From contig CAMWUM010000044.1 in NCBI GenBank assembly GCA_947177435.1, forward strand, positions 1 through 9,733: a stretch of DNA of 9,733 bases. Direction: 5' to 3'. The stretch is from an uncultured Muribaculaceae bacterium (GTDB lineage Bacteria; Bacteroidota; Bacteroidia; Bacteroidales; Muribaculaceae). Position numbers and translations under genes: made by a program. Below the pieces are notes generated by a model that saw only the letters and a program-made list of their open reading frames with translations, had not been told where the DNA came from and searched no databases. Of the stretch, positions 7,606 to 9,733 are shown piece after piece (positions within the stretch are counted from its first letter, which is position 1; every line of letters starts with the position of its first letter).

Positions 7606-7606
7606 T
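7581..7606 (-). promoter_or_regulatory. Hairpin just after gcvT stop (possible mRNA processing or stability element)
   Basis: The arms AGATTAATC (7581-7589) and GATTAATCT (7598-7606) are perfect complements, giving a 9-bp stem with an 8-base loop. In the minus-strand transcript the stem starts 3 bases after the gcvT stop codon. It is formed by two of the direct repeats; a third exact repeat at 7548-7559 could pair with the same sequence and give an alternative fold. No T-run follows, so termination is unlikely. A role in tuning gcvH relative to gcvT expression is inference. Confidence 0.45.
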
Positions 7607-7609
7607 TGA

Positions 7610-8704
7610 TTATTTTTTGTAATTGGGTGTATAGAAGCGCTTCTTGACCACCACGGCGGGGAACACCTTGCGGCGCACGCGCACCTTCAGCTCGGTGCCC
7701 AGCTTGGAGTATTCGGCCTTGACCAGGGCGAATGCCAGGTTCTTGTCGAGGGTGATCGAGTGGTAGCCGGTGGTGATTTCGCCGATTACCTCGTCGGCCT
7801 CGTTGAGGACCTCGTAGCCGTGGCGCGGGATGGCCTGGCCCTGCACCTCCAGGCCCACGAGCTTGCGGGCGGGGCCTTCGGCTTTCTGCTTGGCGTTGAC
7901 CTCGCGACCGATGAACTCGGGCTTCTCAAACTTCACGAACATGCCGAAGCCTGCCTCGACGGGGGTGATTTCGTCGGTGAGCTCGTCGCCGTAGAGCGGC
8001 AGGCCGGCCTCGAAGCGCAGCGTGTCGCGGCAGCCAAGTCCGCAAGGCTGCACGCCGGCGGCCATCAGCTTGTCCCAGAATTTCTGGGTGAGGGTGTGCG
8101 AGGCGTAGATCTCGAAGCCGTCCTCGCCGGTGTAGCCAGTGCGGCTTACGATTACGTCCTCGCCGTCGACCTTGACGTCCTTGAAGGTGTAGAACTCCAG
8201 GTCAGAGCAGTCGATGCCCAGCACGTTGAGCATCGTCTTTTCGGCCTCGGGGCCCTGCACGGCGAGTTCGCCGTAGAGGTGGCTCATGTGCTGCACGTGT
8301 ACGTCGAAGTCCTTGGCCACTTCCATAATCCAGGCCACGTCCTTGTCGATGTTGGCGGCGTTAGGCACCATGAAGAATTCCTTGCCGTTGCGCTTGTAGA
8401 CGAGCAGGTCGTCGACAACGCCGCCGTTGGGATGCAGCATCATGCCGTAGTAGATTTTGTAGTCGGGGGCGCCGGTGAGGTCGTTGGTGAAGATGTGGTT
8501 GATAAACTTCTCGGCCTCGTTGCCAGTCACGAGCACCTCGCCCATGTGCGACACGTCGAACACGCCGACGTGCTGGCGCACAGCGTTATGCTCCTCGACG
8601 ATGCCCGCGTACTGGATGGGCATGTCAAATCCGCCGAAGGGGCTCATCAGAGCGCCCTGGGCCACGTGGCGGCCATGAAGGCACGTTTCTTTCATTTGGT
8701 CCAT
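7610..8704 (-). CDS. gcvT: Aminomethyltransferase (T-protein of the glycine cleavage system)
   Basis: GcvT transfers the methylene group from aminomethyl-lipoyl-GcvH to tetrahydrofolate, giving 5,10-methylene-THF and ammonia. The protein is 364 residues, the family norm. Recognisable blocks are GGFDMPIQYAGI (24-35), VFDVSHMGE (48-56), GGVVDDLLVYK (94-104, with the conserved aspartate of the active site), AVQGPEA, SRTGYTGEDGFEIY, and CGLGCRDTLRFEAGLPLYG; the C-terminal part includes EFIGREVNAKQ. The ATG at 8704 is 5 bases after the lplA stop. A second in-frame ATG at 8695 (MKETCLHGRHV) resembles the usual GcvT N-terminus better and may be the true start, giving 361 residues. Confidence 0.96.
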   Translation of the reverse strand: MDQMKETCLHGRHVAQGALMSPFGGFDMPIQYAGIVEEHNAVRQHVGVFDVSHMGEVLVTGNEAEKFINHIFTNDLTGAPDYKIYYGMMLHPNGGVVDDLLVYKRNGKEFFMVPNAANIDKDVAWIMEVAKDFDVHVQHMSHLYGELAVQGPEAEKTMLNVLGIDCSDLEFYTFKDVKVDGEDVIVSRTGYTGEDGFEIYASHTLTQKFWDKLMAAGVQPCGLGCRDTLRFEAGLPLYGDELTDEITPVEAGFGMFVKFEKPEFIGREVNAKQKAEGPARKLVGLEVQGQAIPRHGYEVLNEADEVIGEITTGYHSITLDKNLAFALVKAEYSKLGTELKVRVRRKVFPAVVVKKRFYTPNYKK

Positions 8705-8709
8705 ATCTT

Positions 8710-9696
8710 TTAGATGTTTATGTTGTTTTCTGATTTCAATTCTTTGATTGCTCGGTCGGTGAGGACTGCCAGCTTGGCGTTATCGATGCCGGCCACGGCC
8801 CGGGCCACGCCCATGCGCTCGAGCGTGTCGAGCAGGTCGGCTCCGCAGCACGCCTCGGCCAGTGCCGCGTCCAAGTCGCACAGCGGGAAGAAGTCGCCCT
8901 TGGCGGATAGGCGCCCGTTCTCGCCAAGCGAAAAGCGAAACTCGCCCGCGTCATTTCTTTGGCAGAAAAGCCGATTGTCTCTGGGTGTGGGTGTCGGCGT
9001 TCCCCCTTGCTGCTCGTACCCGGCGCAGATGGCCTCCACCTCGGCAATGTCGGCGGGGGTAAGTTCGTATCGGCCGTCGCATTCTGATGCAAGCCGATGC
9101 TCCACCTCTTCGATGGTGAGGTTCGGCAGGTGCTCGCCGATGGTGGTGATGCGGCTCTGTACCGATGTCACCTTCTTCGATTCAAGCTTGGCGCGGCTCG
9201 GCGTCAGAGCGCCACCCATGTGCTCCATATCGGTGGAAAACAGCAGTGTGCTGTGCACGATCGCCCTGTCGGGCAGTTTGTAGAATGCACCGCCTGACAC
9301 CTTGCGGCCGTCGATCAGCACGTCGTTGCGGCCCGAAGCCTCAGCGTTGAGTCCGTACGAGCGCAGGAGCGCCGCCAGCCATTCGCTGTAGCCGCGGAAT
9401 GTCGGCTCAACTTCCGTCGATGGCGTGACGTAACTAATCATCAGGTTGTTGTGGTCGGCATACACCGCGCCCCCGCCGCTCTTGCGTCGCCACACCTCGA
9501 TGCCGTGCTGCCGGCAGTAGTCGAGATTGACCTCGAGCGGCACGTCCTGATTGCGTCCGCAAATGACAGTAGGGCCCACCCGCCAGGCGAACAAATATTC
9601 GTCGGCAGGTAGATGTCGAGCAACCCACTCTTCCACAGACAGATAGAAAGGCAGGCTCCGATTGCGGCATTCTTCCGGTAGCGCAATATGAATCAT
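8710..9696 (-). CDS. lplA: Lipoate-protein ligase A family protein
   Basis: This enzyme activates lipoate (or octanoate) with ATP and attaches it to lipoyl-domain lysines, here most probably Lys58 of the GcvH encoded in the same operon. It has 328 residues. The catalytic domain shows SVEEWVARHLP (near 19-29), FAWRVGPTVICGRNQ (near 36-50), RRKSGGGAVYADHNN (about residues 69-83), and GRKVSGGAFYK with the likely lysine contact. C-terminally GDFFPLCDLDAAL matches the accessory domain's 'GDFF' block, but the usual 'W.YG.SP' segment before it is replaced by a GTPTPTP stretch. I chose ATG 9696 because MIHIALPEE aligns with the family's N-terminal strand; the frame stays open to the window edge without another ATG. 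The promoter lies directly upstream. As first gene of the unit it supplies the modification the system needs. Confidence 0.92.
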   Translation of the reverse strand: MIHIALPEECRNRSLPFYLSVEEWVARHLPADEYLFAWRVGPTVICGRNQDVPLEVNLDYCRQHGIEVWRRKSGGGAVYADHNNLMISYVTPSTEVEPTFRGYSEWLAALLRSYGLNAEASGRNDVLIDGRKVSGGAFYKLPDRAIVHSTLLFSTDMEHMGGALTPSRAKLESKKVTSVQSRITTIGEHLPNLTIEEVEHRLASECDGRYELTPADIAEVEAICAGYEQQGGTPTPTPRDNRLFCQRNDAGEFRFSLGENGRLSAKGDFFPLCDLDAALAEACCGADLLDTLERMGVARAVAGIDNAKLAVLTDRAIKELKSENNINI

Positions 9697-9701
9697 AATG
9701 C

Positions 9702-9733
9702 CAAAGTTACGGACTTTTTCCCAATCCCCCAAA
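9702..9733 (-). promoter_or_regulatory. Bacteroidota-type promoter upstream of lplA-gcv operon
   Basis: Read on the minus strand, TTTG (9733-9730) and TAACTTTG (9709-9702) are separated by 20 bases. This matches the Bacteroides housekeeping sigma consensus TTTG-N19-21-TAnnTTTG exactly. The -7 element ends only 5 bases before the lplA ATG, so transcription probably starts at or within a few bases of the start codon. It lies at the window edge, so further upstream operators cannot be seen. No other intact promoter of this type was noticed at gene junctions on the minus strand. Confidence 0.75.

Larger units (their letters stand above)
7520..7609 (-). other. AT-rich gcvT-gcvH spacer with repeats
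   Basis: This 90-base spacer is the only sizeable gap within the operon; the other gaps are 4-16 bases. It is markedly more AT-rich than the flanking genes. It contains four copies of a 12-base repeat and a hairpin, listed separately. I see no TAnnTTTG promoter element, no T-tract suggesting an intrinsic terminator, and no plausible small reading frame in it. Confidence 0.7.

Noticed and set aside
8736..9092. Frameshift in lplA explaining its odd C-terminal segment
   Set aside because: The annotated frame is continuous and resumes the GDFF block, while the alternative frames in this region show no LplA-like motif.
9697..9733. Glycine riboswitch at the head of the operon
   Set aside because: The promoter -7 box is 5 bases from the start codon, leaving no leader; the gcvT-gcvH spacer is also too short and lacks the conserved aptamer core.

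Overview
The window looks like a chromosomal segment from a member of the Bacteroidota, most likely a GC-rich gut Bacteroidales lineage such as Muribaculaceae or a relative (an inference from style, not a database match). The clues are a perfect Bacteroidota-type promoter (TTTG, 20 bases, TAnnTTTG), start codons without Shine-Dalgarno sequences, and a secreted protein whose FN3-like domain and short C-terminal tail are typical of that group.

Layout, left to right. Bases 1-240 (+ strand) hold the AT-rich C-terminal end of an Abi-family (phage abortive infection type) protein that begins outside the window. Bases 241-330 are a short convergent intergenic region with a small hairpin and a strong intrinsic terminator serving the minus strand. 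Everything else is on the minus strand and reads as one tightly packed transcription unit. In transcription order it is lplA (lipoate-protein ligase), gcvT (T-protein), gcvH (lipoyl H-protein), gcvPA and gcvPB (a P-protein split in two), lpdA (L-protein, dihydrolipoyl dehydrogenase), then a gene for an 880-residue secreted multidomain protein with an HExxH zinc-peptidase-like motif. Gaps between genes are 4-16 bases, except for a 90-base AT-rich spacer between gcvT and gcvH that carries four near-identical 12-base repeats.

Together the first six genes encode the whole glycine cleavage system plus the enzyme that lipoylates GcvH. GcvPA/PB decarboxylate glycine onto the lipoyl arm of GcvH, GcvT passes the methylene group to tetrahydrofolate and releases ammonia, and LpdA reoxidises the dihydrolipoyl arm with NAD+. 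The seventh gene has no evident link to glycine metabolism, yet it starts 13 bases after lpdA and ends at the only clear terminator.

The core operon is well-known biochemistry. The less ordinary points are the secreted HExxH protein at the operon's end, the repeat/hairpin cluster between gcvT and gcvH, the apparently leaderless lplA start, and the divergent C-terminal segment of LplA. I found no RNA genes, insertion sequences, CRISPR array or convincing riboswitch, and I do not see a clearly new multi-gene system here.
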